Below the pieces are notes generated by a model that did not search any database, was not told the origin of the DNA, and saw only the letters and a list, made by a program, of their open reading frames with translations. Of a stretch of DNA of 64,000 nt, positions 37,001-49,260 are shown in pieces. The DNA comes from Acanthosoma haemorrhoidale. Its lineage: Eukaryota; Arthropoda; Insecta; Hemiptera; Acanthosomatidae. The stretch is taken from positions 54,209,239-54,273,238 of the forward strand of contig OV884012.1 in NCBI GenBank assembly GCA_930367205.1, written 5' to 3'. A program made the translations under genes and the position numbers. Positions within the stretch are counted from its first letter, which is position 1; every line of letters starts with the position of its first letter.

Positions 37001-37849
37001 ACATGGTAATTGGTTCCCACTAAGGACGGTAGTGGTTATTCTTAATATGAAATCCTTAGAAAAACGTTATGCTATATCTTTTTGCAACTCCTTTTATTAA
37101 AAAATATCTTATATTGCGTTATATACGTTAATGTTTCTCTAGCATCCGGGGTAGTGGGAGCATTCTAGGACTTTTTGTTTATTTGAATTAATAGCTCTAC
37201 TATTAACGCTAGGGTCAGAAAATAATGGCTGTACGGGTATGTATTTTCTAGGTACAGCCAATGATAGAAGTATCAGTCATAGATATTTACAGAAAAACTT
37301 ACAATACTAATGTATCTACTGATACAAGTTAATTTTATAAATCTTATCATTAACTTTAAATCTTCAGATTTCCACACCAAGCTGCTTAATAGTTTACATT
37401 TCGAAAAAGTACAATGACATAATGATGGTATAACCCTCAGGTATAGAGCTCGTCATAATAACTCTTAAACAATTAAATTGTGATCATTGAGGTTTGATTT
37501 AGTGCATAAAATGTTCAAACAAATGGAGTATTGGAGCTGAGAAACTGCCAACGTGTAAGCCTTGAAGTCTTAAAAGTTCTGAATTTACATCTAACAAAGG
37601 CGCGAATCCTTTAAGCAGCACCCCAGGGGGCTCAGAGATGTTTGTCGCTGTTTTTGTCGTGGAGTACTATTAGGGGTGGAGGGCTAATATGGGAAATGAT
37701 CGCCCTGTATGTGCAGTGGAGCTGGTTGGTACTCTCACAGCGAAGAATTAGGCCATTCAGGGGAAACGAGTCACTTCATAGCGAGCCAGTGAAGTGGTCG
37801 TGTTAAATACGACTGTGCCGCACACGTTTAATTAGTAACCCCCCCCCCC
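34011..37849. other. No gene recognised
   Basis: AT-rich. 36440-36660 is more complex (GCGGCCGTAGCGCTG near 36506), possibly conserved non-coding DNA, which is untestable from one sequence. Confidence 0.4.
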
Positions 37850-38125
37850 TCTCCTCCCCATCCCCATGCAATATTTTGCCAGGAAAACCTCATCTCGAGC
37901 GCGCGCCAATTACCCGGATCAGGCGGGCTTCATTACCCGCTTTTCCAGCTCCTGGGGCGGCACTTGACCGGCGCCGCTCCCTCTCTAATGAGTTGCTCAG
38001 GGCCTGCTCCTCGGTCCCTAATTACTTCACATTTTGGGCTCCCCTTGGCCGAGACATTTGTGGTTTTGGCGCCAATGGCTTTTTCTTAGATTGTAAGTCT
38101 CGTCCCAGCCAACCTAAATTCTAAA
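37850..38125. promoter_or_regulatory. Candidate cis-regulatory island, GC-rich
   Basis: After a C9 run near 37841, about 270 bp of high-complexity, GC-rich DNA stands out of an AT-rich background. It carries homeodomain-core motifs CAATTACC, CATTACCC, CTAATGAG and CTAATTAC. An 82-codon frame (37876-38124) has no family signature. The regulatory role is inferred only from composition and motif clustering. Confidence 0.25.
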
Positions 38126-40137
38126 GGGACAATACCGGACCAAGCGAATAGGAACTTATTGTATTAGATACACCGTACTGCGAACAAAATGAAGTTTTTC
38201 TTTACATTTTACTTCACGAAAATGAAGTTAGCTTTTCATAAAGTCTGCACCATCTTTAAGTCTGAACATAAAGCTCCATCACGTTCAGATAACCACTACT
38301 CAGACTTGGTAGAGTACGGTTTAATTTAATTAGTTTTGAGGGCTATATGTGGTTTATTTTGTCCAGCAACCGCATGGAAGAACGTTTTTCGTGTAAAAAA
38401 AAAGGAGGAAATGAGAGGAGCAAAACAACATACATTACAAAATGTTAGCGTTTTTATTTGTTTATTTATTTTTTTATTTTACGGTATGAGATTTTTTATA
38501 GTAGTAATAATTGACTGAAGTGATGAGGGAGCAGATACTTCCAACATTATAAGGAGCACTCTAAGCATCTACTTTCTTGTAAATATACGAACTTGCGACT
38601 CTCAGCAAGCGACCACCGAGAAAAATAATCATTGACATGGCTTGTTTATTGTTACAGTTCGTAAATGTCAATCGCACGATTAATTTTCAAATTTGTGTAA
38701 TGAGGCTGCCCGTACGCGAAACATGGTGGGAGGCAAATTGTCATGTTGTGTATAACAAGAGGAGGGTGGGGATCTATCAGTTAATGGGTCGCTAAAAGCT
38801 GATTGAACACCTCCCCTGCAGGTTGGACTAATTCCTTGCTAAATGGACTGACAGCGCCAGCCAAGCCCATCCCCCAGCCCATGATAGACTAATGAGGTGT
38901 GGTGGTCACCGCAAGGAGACCTTCCATGCGAGCATGAGTGCGGTGAATTATGCATCGTCTGGATAGTTACTTGTATACGTATTTTTGGCGATTAAAAGTT
39001 TACAATGCTTAAAAACTGTAAACATCTCCAAACTTTCAAAGCCCTGAAAAATAATAAGTATTCTTTATAAATCATTTAGCTCTTCAATCATAATCTAATC
39101 GAATTTCATTTTCTTTTGTATGCAAACTATTTCATTGGACAAACCCTTTTCCAATAATCACAGATACCACACATAAACACAGGGAGCGTGAGATACATTA
39201 AGCGATAAAATAAATTATAGACCATTTTAATATATTTATAGTTGTTAATTATGATAATAATAATAGTTCCAAGTTCAGGGAATTATTCGAATTTTACGTT
39301 TTGAACATTTCAAAGAAAAACTTTTTTAAAAACAAGATAAATATAATTTTTGTACACTTTGAAAACAATTCTTTTTAATGCTCATTTGGCCTTCTTAAGA
39401 ACAATATTTTCTATAGTATTAGAATATCATCAAAGTGATTAATTTTGTTAATATGTTTATGTTCACCCATACCCAAGTATCCTAGGATACCATATCAAAC
39501 ATCCCAATGATACGGCAAGTTAGACTATAAAAATGTGAAAACATAAAGTAGTTATATCTTATTATCAATAAATATATTATGAGACCTAAATCAGTTAAAC
39601 CTTTATTAACAGATGGGTATATTTGTTATTTTGAAGGCATGATTGGCACACAGTTTCATAAATATGTTCAAGCATATACATAATATACATTCTCATCATT
39701 ATATTGCTCGTTGTTTCTTGACGAGTGTAATGATATAGTTGCATGCAGATATATTTACCTTGGTCTTATTTTGAACTCGATAATTCACATTTAATTGCAT
39801 GTTAATATCGATCACAGCCCATGAGTTAAAACAGAAATTTGATTAATGGTTTCGTGTTAAACGATGTTTTATGTTAAGCTGAAGTAGAACAACAGGGAAA
39901 CAATATATAGCGTGATGATAGAAGCAAAAGTTATTCTAATAAAAGTTCAGGGGATATAAAAAAAAAAGTTAGTACACTTGATTGTATTAACGTCAGTATT
40001 AATCGATTAATAAAAACGTAACTAATGCTCACTTCAAATTTTGCTTAGGAATTGCGGTTTTTAAAAATATTGTAATATTTCCTTCACTATACCATACTTT
40101 AATTAAAGTTTCACCCAAAAAAAAAACCCTTTATGAA
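38126..40137. other. No gene recognised
   Basis: AT-rich. A more complex patch at 38790-38960 includes TGTGGTGGTCACC, a Runx-like core, with nothing else to support it. Confidence 0.4.
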
Positions 40138-40266
40138 CAGGACTAGGTGATGGGGCTCACCTTCGGATTACATATAAAGGGAAACTTTCAAACTAAAACC
40201 TAAAATCTAGAACCTAAAGACTAAAGCGTTCCTGCCTCGACAGCGTCCTGCCACCGATAGGGGAAC
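40138..40266 (-). pseudogene. Jockey-type LINE 3' fragment
   Basis: Minus strand encodes the terminal RWQDAVEAGTL and stop seen at 31.8 and 40.65 kb, followed by a diverged 3' UTR (CTTTAGGTTCTAGATTTTAG) down to AAGGTGAGCCCCATCACC. It adjoins the larger fragment through a 23-bp palindrome. Confidence 0.7.
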
Positions 40267-40269
40267 TTT

Positions 40270-40292
40270 GATATGTTTTAACCAAACATATC
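40270..40292. repeat. Perfect inverted repeat between two LINE fragments
   Basis: GATATGTTT (40270-40278), spacer TAACC, then AAACATATC (40284-40292). It lies exactly at the junction between the 40138-40266 fragment and the fused tail starting near 40293. Confidence 0.9.
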
Positions 40293-41400
40293 ATTCATAC
40301 TATATATACAAACAGCCCAGAGGCCCCCCAAGTCCACATGGTTGTCACCTCCCTCGCGTACGAAAGAGGAAGCGGAGTCTTGGGAAGTCCCCCACGCTCC
40401 TCCGTTTTTTTTTTTGTTTTTTTTTTCTAAACCCCTTGAAGTTATACAATGAAAATATTAATAAGATACTTTGCAAATTTCTCCTCATTCTGCTATGCGC
40501 AGATGCATTTGAAGGAGTTCGTGTTACTCAACAATACAGATTGTGGTTAAAATATAATAACTTGAAAACAAATCTAGGTGATGGGGCTCACCTTCAGTTT
40601 AAAAATGGGAGAAAAAACTTACAAACTAAAAACTATACCTAGAACCTAAAACTAAAGCGTTCCAGCCACGACAGCGTCCTGCCATCGATGGGGGAACGGA
40701 GCGGGGGTTATAGTGTTAAACACCGGGTTTGTCAGGTATTGCAGGGAGTCGAAAAATTTGATATGTCTATGTTGAATGAATTCATCCACCGTAGGCAGAT
40801 AAAAGATCTCGTGAAGCTTACTGTTGCTCTGTTGAGTGAAGTATGTCTGACCAAATTCATCAGTATACCGTTTTGGAATTGTTGGAGTCACCGAGCTGTC
40901 ATATATGTCAGATGACGAAAAAGCGGTGCACCATACAGCAAAGCAGGTCTGAGTACAATCCTATATATCATAAGCTTTAGGCGCAGTGATAGATTGGGGG
41001 AAGTGAATAAATGCGTAAGCCATTAAAACTTCGTGCCGGTTTGCTTCAACTTCCTCGCAAAATGGTTAGTAAAACGGAGACACCTGCATTAAAAAGGCCC
41101 AGATATACTAGGTTATTGGCTGGTGAGTTTTACTGCGTTCCTACTGTGTAAGTATTATAGTGGGCAGCGGACTTTTCCCTTTTGGAAAGAGTAAATTACG
41201 CAGTCAGTCTTACCCGCGTTTACAGAGATATAAAGTCTCCCCAATCTCTCACTGATCTGGTTACAAGCTACTTCAGCCTGTCTTAGAGCTACCTTGGCAC
41301 TCATGCTGCTACTGTGCACCATGTCATCAGCGAACGCAGTAATTGTTGTGTTTTTATATCAGGCTCCTACAATTTCAGACGTGTTCACGGGTAAAAAAAA
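40293..41400 (-). pseudogene. Jockey-type LINE fragment with RT active-site motif, fused to short-element tail
   Basis: On the minus strand, TITAFADDMVHSS (FADD catalytic motif at 41334-41323) is followed by AKVALRQAEVACNQISERLG and NAGKTDCVIYSFQKG, the palm of a Jockey/R1-group RT. A stop (TGA) lies 10 codons before the FADD, another follows CVIYSFQKGKVRCPL, and the rest is frameshifted to the terminal RWQDAVVAGTL near 40652. The 3' UTR and A-rich joint (40405-40426) then lead into the short-element tail (40404-40293). It is nearly identical by eye to 31441-31800 over about 360 bp, apart from a 12-bp difference. Confidence 0.8.
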
Positions 41401-44400
41401 AACGTTGCTAGAGTGCATCTGCGCATGCAGCACGCGGAGAAAATTGTATATATTGTTTCATTGTATTTTGAGAATATGTTGTAAAAATATTTTTAGGAAA
41501 AAGTTTTTTGAAAATCTACAATAGTTCATCAAGTTAGAACCAACCACATCCAAGGTGCAATACAAAGATATGATTACGATAAAACTTCTACTTCAAAAGT
41601 GAATATTATAATGCAGGAAACTTACTGATTCTAGAATAAATAAAATTATAACTGAAAAATCCTGTAACTATCATTAATTGAATAATTAAATTCCAAACTA
41701 AACCCGATTCTAGCACATATTAAACAAATCAAATTATAACTATATTAACATAGAACACAATCTTAATATTTATACAGACTGACATATTGTTTCCAAAACC
41801 AAACACATTTGGATATCCTGGCACGTATTCCGCATGGATCTCGGCTGGCTTCTGAGAGCTCTGGTATTCGATTAAGCGCTCTCAGACTTTACAAGACCAC
41901 GACTAAAAGACGTTAGAAACCAAACGTTCTGAACACTTTGATAACCTCACCTTAAGTGAATGTAAGCCTGTAAATCCCAAAGATTGAGTGCCTAGGTCAC
42001 ATCTATAGGTATATTCCACTGCTAGTGCCTTAACCGTCGTACAAAGGGAATTCATCCTTCGCCTGTGCCCTTAATTACACTGCCTCCCTTAACAGGCAGT
42101 GCCACCTTTCTGAGAATACTAGTCCTAAAAGAGACAGAGATCAGCATAATATCAGGTTGTCCTATAATTGGGGAGGGGCTATCGCGGGAGGAGTGTGTTA
42201 TAATTTAATTACAGTACAACATCCGTGGTCGGGCGTGTCCTGGGCCACTTTCGTCACCGCTGAGAGCGTGTAGTCACCCTAATTATTGGAGGGACCGGTG
42301 AAATTATCCCTTCCCGGTCTCGTTAGGGTCTCTGTGACAGTTTAACGTAATTAAGTTTTAGTGCGGATGATTATACGCCAGGGTAGCGTTTATAAGAGCT
42401 ATTTTAAAATATTATAAGCTCCTCTTCGGGCTGAAAAAAGAAATAGTTTCCGATTGCCAATTATATGGGCGTGGATGACAAGGAGAATGTGGGCAGGTCA
42501 CAGATACTGGATCCTTGGATGGACTAGAGATCACTTCTGTTCTTACTATCCGGGCTCATCAGGAACTCAAGATGCTTTTATTATTTATTTTCTTGAAATG
42601 ATTACATGCAACGAAATAGTATTTTAAGTAAGTAGGGCTTCTAACATCTTTGGGGGGAAAAAGGTTCATTATTCAAAACCACTTACCTTGTAACTTTGGT
42701 AATAATCACAGAGCTAACTAAATAAATAAAATCCCAGTCTGTTTGGAGGAGGTCACGAGGCCCTTCCAGTTTAAGTGTATTGCTCTGGGTTGCCGGGGAG
42801 ATCAGAGCAATAGCATACGGATTAGGATGACCAAGGAGGGTGTAGATCAGCGTAAAGGGTACGGTTGTTGATCTCACGAAAGATTCTAGATTTCAGGGAC
42901 TGGATCCGCGGAATATCGGAGAATTTGGGCTGGTCAAGAGGCTAGAGAAGTATTTGTCCAGAGTCCTCCAACAATAAATGGCGGAGGGAGTTGTCAATGA
43001 GGGTAGGAGCTGATAAAAGTGGTTTCTCTGAAAATAAAACAGTAAAGTTATAATAAACGGGAAAATGTTTAGTAAACGTGAAATCACTAATCCTATGTAT
43101 TTTTTGTGAGGTACATTCGTCTCAAACTTGGTGCAAGTCATGCGTGAAAAATCAATAGAAATTAAAGATATTCAGAAGGTTTTAAAATATAGCTACATGT
43201 TAAAAATTTAAAATTTCGCCATTTTAAAACATGAATAAACAGGTAAACGTAATCGTACAAAATAATTGTATTTAGCGCAGAATTTTTGTTTAGTGTTTTG
43301 CAATGGCTAATTGTGAGTGGTCAAAAGCGTGAAAGCGGATTCTATGTGTAAAGAATGTATTATAACGTATGTCTGGAAAAATTCCAGATACAAATTTTTA
43401 CTTTAAAAAAATTACAAATCTTAAATCGTGACTAATCATTTTATAAATAAATAATTAAAATGTGTGTTTCTCCTCACTTAACATTACTGCTCAACTTTAA
43501 GTCTCGGCCTGTCTTTAAGTATACAGTAAAATATTTGTTCGCAAAGAAATGTCACAAAATAATAATTCAGCTATAAATGTGATTAAATCAAATTTTCGTT
43601 AGATCGTGTAATAAAACCGTCTACCCTCGACACGAGCATGCTATATCCGAAATGGTGTATAAATTTATCAAAAAGCAGTCACATACCTGTGATGACTTGT
43701 TGGATTTGTGATCGTTCAAATATTAAAGTGATTACGAAACCGTACGACGCAGTTTGATTGACTTATTGTTACTGAACATGAGCTGTGAACCGTGACTAAT
43801 GGGACAAACGTCACTTTGTACAGAGTGAAATTGAATTAATTATTGCTAAAAGCGTTTGTTTATCAAGGTAAGCATTAAGTAAAAAAAAAACAATTACATA
43901 GCTACATCGCAGATAACCGTCCTCTACTTCGAGAGCACATCCTACCATAGATGCATCCTCACCCATTCCACGAGATATAATTGAAAAACCATATCAAATC
44001 AAGCAGTAAAAATCGTGCTATCATCTTGAATGGCATAGAATATGGGAAGCCATATTCGGAACCCAGACATCAGAAAAAAATTATCAGAGAACACGAACTA
44101 AATCGTCACAATGAGAACGGGCACTCATGAGAGAGAGATGAGGTGTGAGCCAGAGAGGAAACATAATTTATGATAAGTCGGTAAGATCAAGGAGTCCCCC
44201 TTCATGAATTACGGAAGAACGGCGAAGGGCGCTCTTAGTGAAGGGACTGTTGTGATCTTCTTTCTCAGACCGCTAGTCGGAATCTCGACGGAGCAAAGTT
44301 TCCATAGTAGGTTAACAGTGTTTCTTCCTAATAAGATTTCCTTAGCTTAAAGATTCCTGGCCTTGATCAATAGTTTCCTCAATCGAATTTTCATAACAAG

Positions 44401-45135
44401 GATAGATTGAAAAGCATTCACGTTATGTTATACTCTTTGTTGACATATAATACGTTTTATTGGACGGGATTTCTAGTACTGGTAGAACATATAGTTCAAG
44501 TGCGCCCAGAACATAAAAAAAAAAAAAAGCTATATCGTATAGGTCCAACGACAACACTTCAGCCTATTTTTTTAAAGAACAAACTAAAGCCAATGAGGAT
44601 GCTTTCGAAGTCTGGCGAGTCAATCTACCCAGTGTCAGAAAAGAGAAGATTTTAAACTTAATAGTGTACTATTTTAAATTAGGTGGGTGCTCTGATGAGG
44701 TTAGAACCCCAAGTTTATAGGATGTTATCCAAATTTATCGTTAAACCAAAAAATTGGCTTCATGTGCCGTTCGTTTTGGTTTGCCTCCAAGAAAACTGGA
44801 GGACGGCCAAAAAAATATTCTGAAAAATGTTCAACAAAGACAAAAAAAGGCGGGTAGGACATCTAGTCGACAACTACAGACCTACGGACCAGTCTATAGA
44901 TAATTATTTTACCTTCATAAGTACCTATTTTCACTTCTACAGGCTTATTGCATCTTCTTTCTAAATTTGAAGTTCTCCAATATTTACTTAAATTGTTAAT
45001 AGTAAATTTACTTGTAAATAGATAAATTTGAATTAAAACAATACTTTTATTTTTTAATTATTATAAACGTAGCTTTCATAAATTAGCATAAATTTTGAAT
45101 CTGTTAAACTAATATGGATAAACTTTTTGTTTCAG
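41401..45135. other. No gene recognised
   Basis: AT-rich with a few complex patches, such as 42220-42340 (GGGCGTGTCC, CCTAATTATTGG) and 42720-43030, with no recognisable protein. These may be conserved non-coding DNA. Small hairpins occur near 44738-44803. Confidence 0.4.
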
Positions 45136-45192
45136 CTGCTCGAACCCGCTAAAGAGGACAGAACATGCGCCATCGAGCCTGACTGCTTCGTC
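45136..45192 (+). CDS. Candidate internal exon of an unknown host gene
   Basis: A 57-bp, GC-rich block sits between a good acceptor (ACTTTTTGTTTCAG) and a consensus donor (GTC then GTGAGT), in AT-rich surroundings. Its length is a multiple of three. Frame 1 reads LLEPAKEDRTCAIEPDCFV, and another frame is also open. No neighbouring exon was identified and I do not recognise the protein, so it may belong to a gene with very large introns. It could also be chance: the donor is strong, the exon is short, and nothing else supports it. Confidence 0.4.
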
Positions 45193-46846
45193 GTGAGTAT
45201 CCTAATCTGTTTGGAATTGCTCCTTGATGCTTTAGCCGATAGCTCCAAGGCTCCAAGGCTGGAAATATGTAAAAAGTTTCCTACATGTTCTCCCAGGTGG
45301 GACGGAATATCCCGGATCTCCTCCCTTAATGGCCATTCAATTGCCTTCTTATTCTATCGTTGCATCTCATACCAACCCAGCTAAACACTTTAGCTGAGCT
45401 GAAATTTGTTCAATTACTCCCTTAATGTTTAGTTTTGATACTTGACCACGTGATTCTATAAACACGTACATACTATAACAAGAAGAACAGTGACTCCATG
45501 GATATATATTGGACAAGGGAGAAGTGAACAAAAAGTCAGTCACGTATTTATCATCCGACCTTTGAGCTCACTAAACTCGCATATCAAATAATATATTATT
45601 TTTATTTTTCAATTGTTTCACATTAAATAAGATAACGTGCAAAAAAATTTATTTAACATCACCCGACACACTATTGATATTTTTGCTCTGTCAATATTTT
45701 CGCTAAATATGATTTTTTTATAAATGTTTTCAGGGATGTCTTAACAAATAAAATGAAATGATTTTGTTTTTAAAAAAATGATTAATTTTTTAGGGATTTT
45801 TAATACCACTACCGGTGGTAGTAGTACTTTTTTTAATGATGTTTATTACATTGTGTTAGAATCATAAAAAATAAAAAATACAATTCAAATTATGATTTCT
45901 GTTACAGAATTTTGTTTTTAAAAAATACCTGTGATGATAAGGAATGTCGAAAAACAAAAATGTTATCAACCAGCTCTTTTTTTTTATGGTATTCTTAATT
46001 ATTAAATAGAAAACAAATTTTTATGAGTTGGATTCAAAATTATTTATGAAACCTGGATTTCCTTTTTTATAACCAATAGCCACCCTTACGTTAGTAGTTC
46101 ATGCCACTATACAACGGCAGGGTGGTTCATTTTCAAGCGGTGGTCGAAACCATGTTAGCAGGGGTTGGATATCTAAAGGTGATGAAATTTTAAAAATTAT
46201 AAGTCAGAGAGAAACATTGTGAGGGCCGAAGCTAAAACTAAATATGAATTAAATAACTTGTGCTTAGAAAGGTAATTTGCAGTATTTTTTTTTTTTTAAT
46301 TTATTTTAGACAGAGCGTTTCTAAATGGTGACATAAAAGTCCCGGGTCTGAACTCCGGCTCTCTCACATTTTTTTTCTCTTTAACCAATAATTATTCAGG
46401 TATTATAAAATATTTTTTCTTAATTTAGGTTATATGCATATCTAATATAGGTTGTAAGCATATGTGCATTTATACATATTTCAAAGACAGTGTCCTCTCT
46501 GACAAGCTAGTGGAGCTTTGTATAAATAGCACTTGTAGTCCATGCGTGTCCAGAACTCTCCAGACTCTCTGTATTTGAATTTCTAAAAGATGTCTACTTT
46601 TTCAAAAGAATCTAGCAATTTATTGAATGCTGATAAGTAAACGGTAATTTAATCGTGCCTAATTTATAATATATACATATAAATAATATAAAGTATATGT
46701 TATATGCAGTAATGTTATATATTGTATATCATATAGGGGCACTGATAATGACTACCCTTAAACAATGATTGACTCAAGGCAGCCGAAGCAGCGGGCGGTA
46801 CGGTACGGGAATACGTTCGTGAGCGGTGGGACCCTAGGGGTCACTC
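45193..46846. other. No gene recognised
   Basis: AT-rich. GTCCCGGGTCTGAACTCCGG at 46340-46359 resembles a B box but lacks a matching A box. Confidence 0.4.
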
Positions 46847-47110
46847 ATTGCCATCTTTATTGTTCCCATTTGTTAACTTATTGGCCTCATTAGTGGCGGA
46901 GATCGTGGCCTCCTCTCCTCCGTCCCTTCGTGCCCCGAAAGGAGAGAAGAATCTTCATACAGTACAACACACGGGCAAAAGGAACAGGAGAGTCTCTTCG
47001 CCGCAGACACGTTCTTCCCACGATCCGATCGGCCGATCGGCACAGTTATGATGTATTGGTCCGCCGCGGATAGCTTCGGGTCGGTTCTTCTTCGTCGAGG
47101 TTCGATCCTG
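46847..47110. promoter_or_regulatory. Candidate cis-regulatory island with 16-bp palindrome
   Basis: A GC-rich, high-complexity patch containing CTTTATTGTTCCCATTTG (Sox or Hox-like cores) at about 46855 and CCGATCGGCCGATCGG, a perfect palindrome, at 47025-47040. A 67-codon frame (46848-47051) has no signature. The regulatory role is inferred from composition. Confidence 0.25.
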
Positions 47111-49072
47111 GCGTGTAATTGCCCTTCTTCAGAGTCCTCATGTACTTATGTTTGATCGCGATAATCCATGTTTATTCCGAGTCTTTTCTCCCCTTTAATA
47201 AATTATATACTAAAGTAAAGGTGTATACTTATTCAAAGATAATCAACTACTTGCCTAGCAAATGTTCGATTAAATCAATATTTTTCATAGTACCGAATTC
47301 ATAACATTTATTACCTTCGGAAATGAAGCCGTGTAATCTTATATATAAGTAAAAAAAATGTCATGAGAAGTTTCTAAAACTTTCTAAAAAATATATCTAA
47401 TCAGTAATTTTAAACCAACCAGGCTTCGTTTTATTTTTTAAACCATTTTTGCCGGTGAAAATTACCTTTTTTAACAAACAAATATTTTTTGAAAGCTGCA
47501 ATATTGAGATAAAAAAGCCAGAACGATTGAATAATTTTTACGACTTAGCAGTAGTAAAAAATGCATACAGGCAGACAAAACATAAGACTCTTTTTGCATT
47601 TGAGATCGCCAAACTTATAAAGAGATTTGTGGTTTAGGGCGATATATCACTAAAGTATTTTTGTGAAGTGTACACGTTAAGATATTTTATAGGAATATTG
47701 TCAAGTACTAGAGATTTTCGAAAATTAAATTGCGAACAATATGATCTTGTTTAATTTTTCTTTTTGTAAAAACGTTAGCAAAAATATAAAAATTATTCGT
47801 ACATACATTAAAAGTGAGCAACCGTTTTTTTTGTTTTTATTACATACTGTTTAAAATTATAATTATTAGTTGTATGTGAGATCAGAATGCTTTGAATAAA
47901 TATTCCCCCCTTTCAACAATCCCAGACAATAGTAAAAGACGTTTGGGGGGGTTGCATTAAATCTCCAGGAATTTGTCTCTAGGAGCCGAGAAGTCCGCAC
48001 CAGCCCTGACACACTGCCAAGCAGAAAGTAATATCGGAATTCCTCCCTCCGGAATTCTTTGTCGGAATTTTAATTAAGAAAGTCTTAATTGAGAAAAAGC
48101 TATTGCCAGACTTAGGGCCCGGCTTAATACCATAGAGGAATCGGAATGAATTCTAAACTGCCTAGTTCTAAGTCTTATAATAAATTTAAATGGTTGAGTT
48201 ATATTAAGAGTGAAAACTCCTTGAAGCGAGCAATATCTCTTGTTCCGGCAACCGAGAGAATTACACTTTTTCTCAAAATTATATTCTCTCAGAAAGTAAA
48301 CTTTTCAACTGGTGGACAACTATTCAAATGTTACTAACAAATCAGCTAATTTACGTAATATGCAGTGATTAGTACTTGAAGTTGATTTGTAAGCCATTAG
48401 ACTTCCTGGTGGTTCACCTGAAACAAAAATCCCTAATAAGGAGTGGATTAAATAGAAGTAGTAAAGCATTAAAATCACCTATTTTTATAAGCCAATGAAA
48501 ATCACACAGAAACTCTAATTGTAACATGATAGTTCACCAGAAAGAACATTCAAAGCACACAAAAAGTAAAATTAATAGCTTGTTTATATCAAAGATCTAC
48601 ATGACCTAAATCAAAATGTCGAGTTCTTGAATTTGATACCCAACTCGACATACTAGGAAAGTATATATATTTTTTAAATACTAAGTAATTTACTAACGAC
48701 ACTTTAATTTTTTTCATGGGTTGTTTTTATTTTTTGAATCATTAAATCCTAACACCAGGAAAAACATTTTTCGAGCAAAGCTGAATTTGAGTTATTGTTG
48801 GTCAGAACCTCAAGATCACTCAAATACGCTGAATGATTAACAATATTTTTTTTCTAAATTCTTCCTCTACCAAGGCTCCGTGGCTAAAAGGAGGTGAGTT
48901 ACTTACATACATTCATAAATTGTACGTGAATTCAATGAAAACTCTCAACAATCTGTCCTCCAGTGAAGCCTAGTTCTTACTGCTACAGTTTTTTGTAGCC
49001 TACCTCATTCTCTGGCTCTTGAGGCTCATTCTCTGGCTCTCTTAGAGATGTTAAAGAGAGTATCTTCCATTC
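47111..49072. other. No gene recognised
   Basis: AT-rich, no supportable features. The phrase ATTCTCTGGCTCT repeats at 49010 and 49029. Confidence 0.4.
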
Positions 49073-49260
49073 TTAGACAAGTAGGTGATGAATGATTTGT
49101 AATTGTTTTCGTTGTCCACCATTCCGAAATGCTCCTGAGCCCTGTGTTACACATGCGGCCAATTCCAGGGCAGAACATGTGACCACCATAAGTTCCGTCG
49201 TGACCTCCACAATGGGCACAGTCTTCCTCAGAATTCCCTCATGACCTGCCCCCAATGGCT
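49073..49260 (-). pseudogene. Possible LINE C-terminal Cys-His fragment
   Basis: In one minus-strand frame a stretch reads EEDCAHCGG, then GGHMFCPG, giving C-x2-C-x9-H-x2-C-P, similar to the C-terminal zinc motif after the RT of R1/I-type LINEs. A stop lies a few codons upstream and no RT is visible. Weak. Confidence 0.3.

Noticed and set aside
45807..45828. ACTACCGGTGGTAGT as a palindrome
   Set aside because: Only the central ACCGGT is palindromic; the arms do not match.
46319..46370. B-box-like GTCCCGGGTCTGAACTCCGG
   Set aside because: No A box at tRNA distance and no matching copy found.
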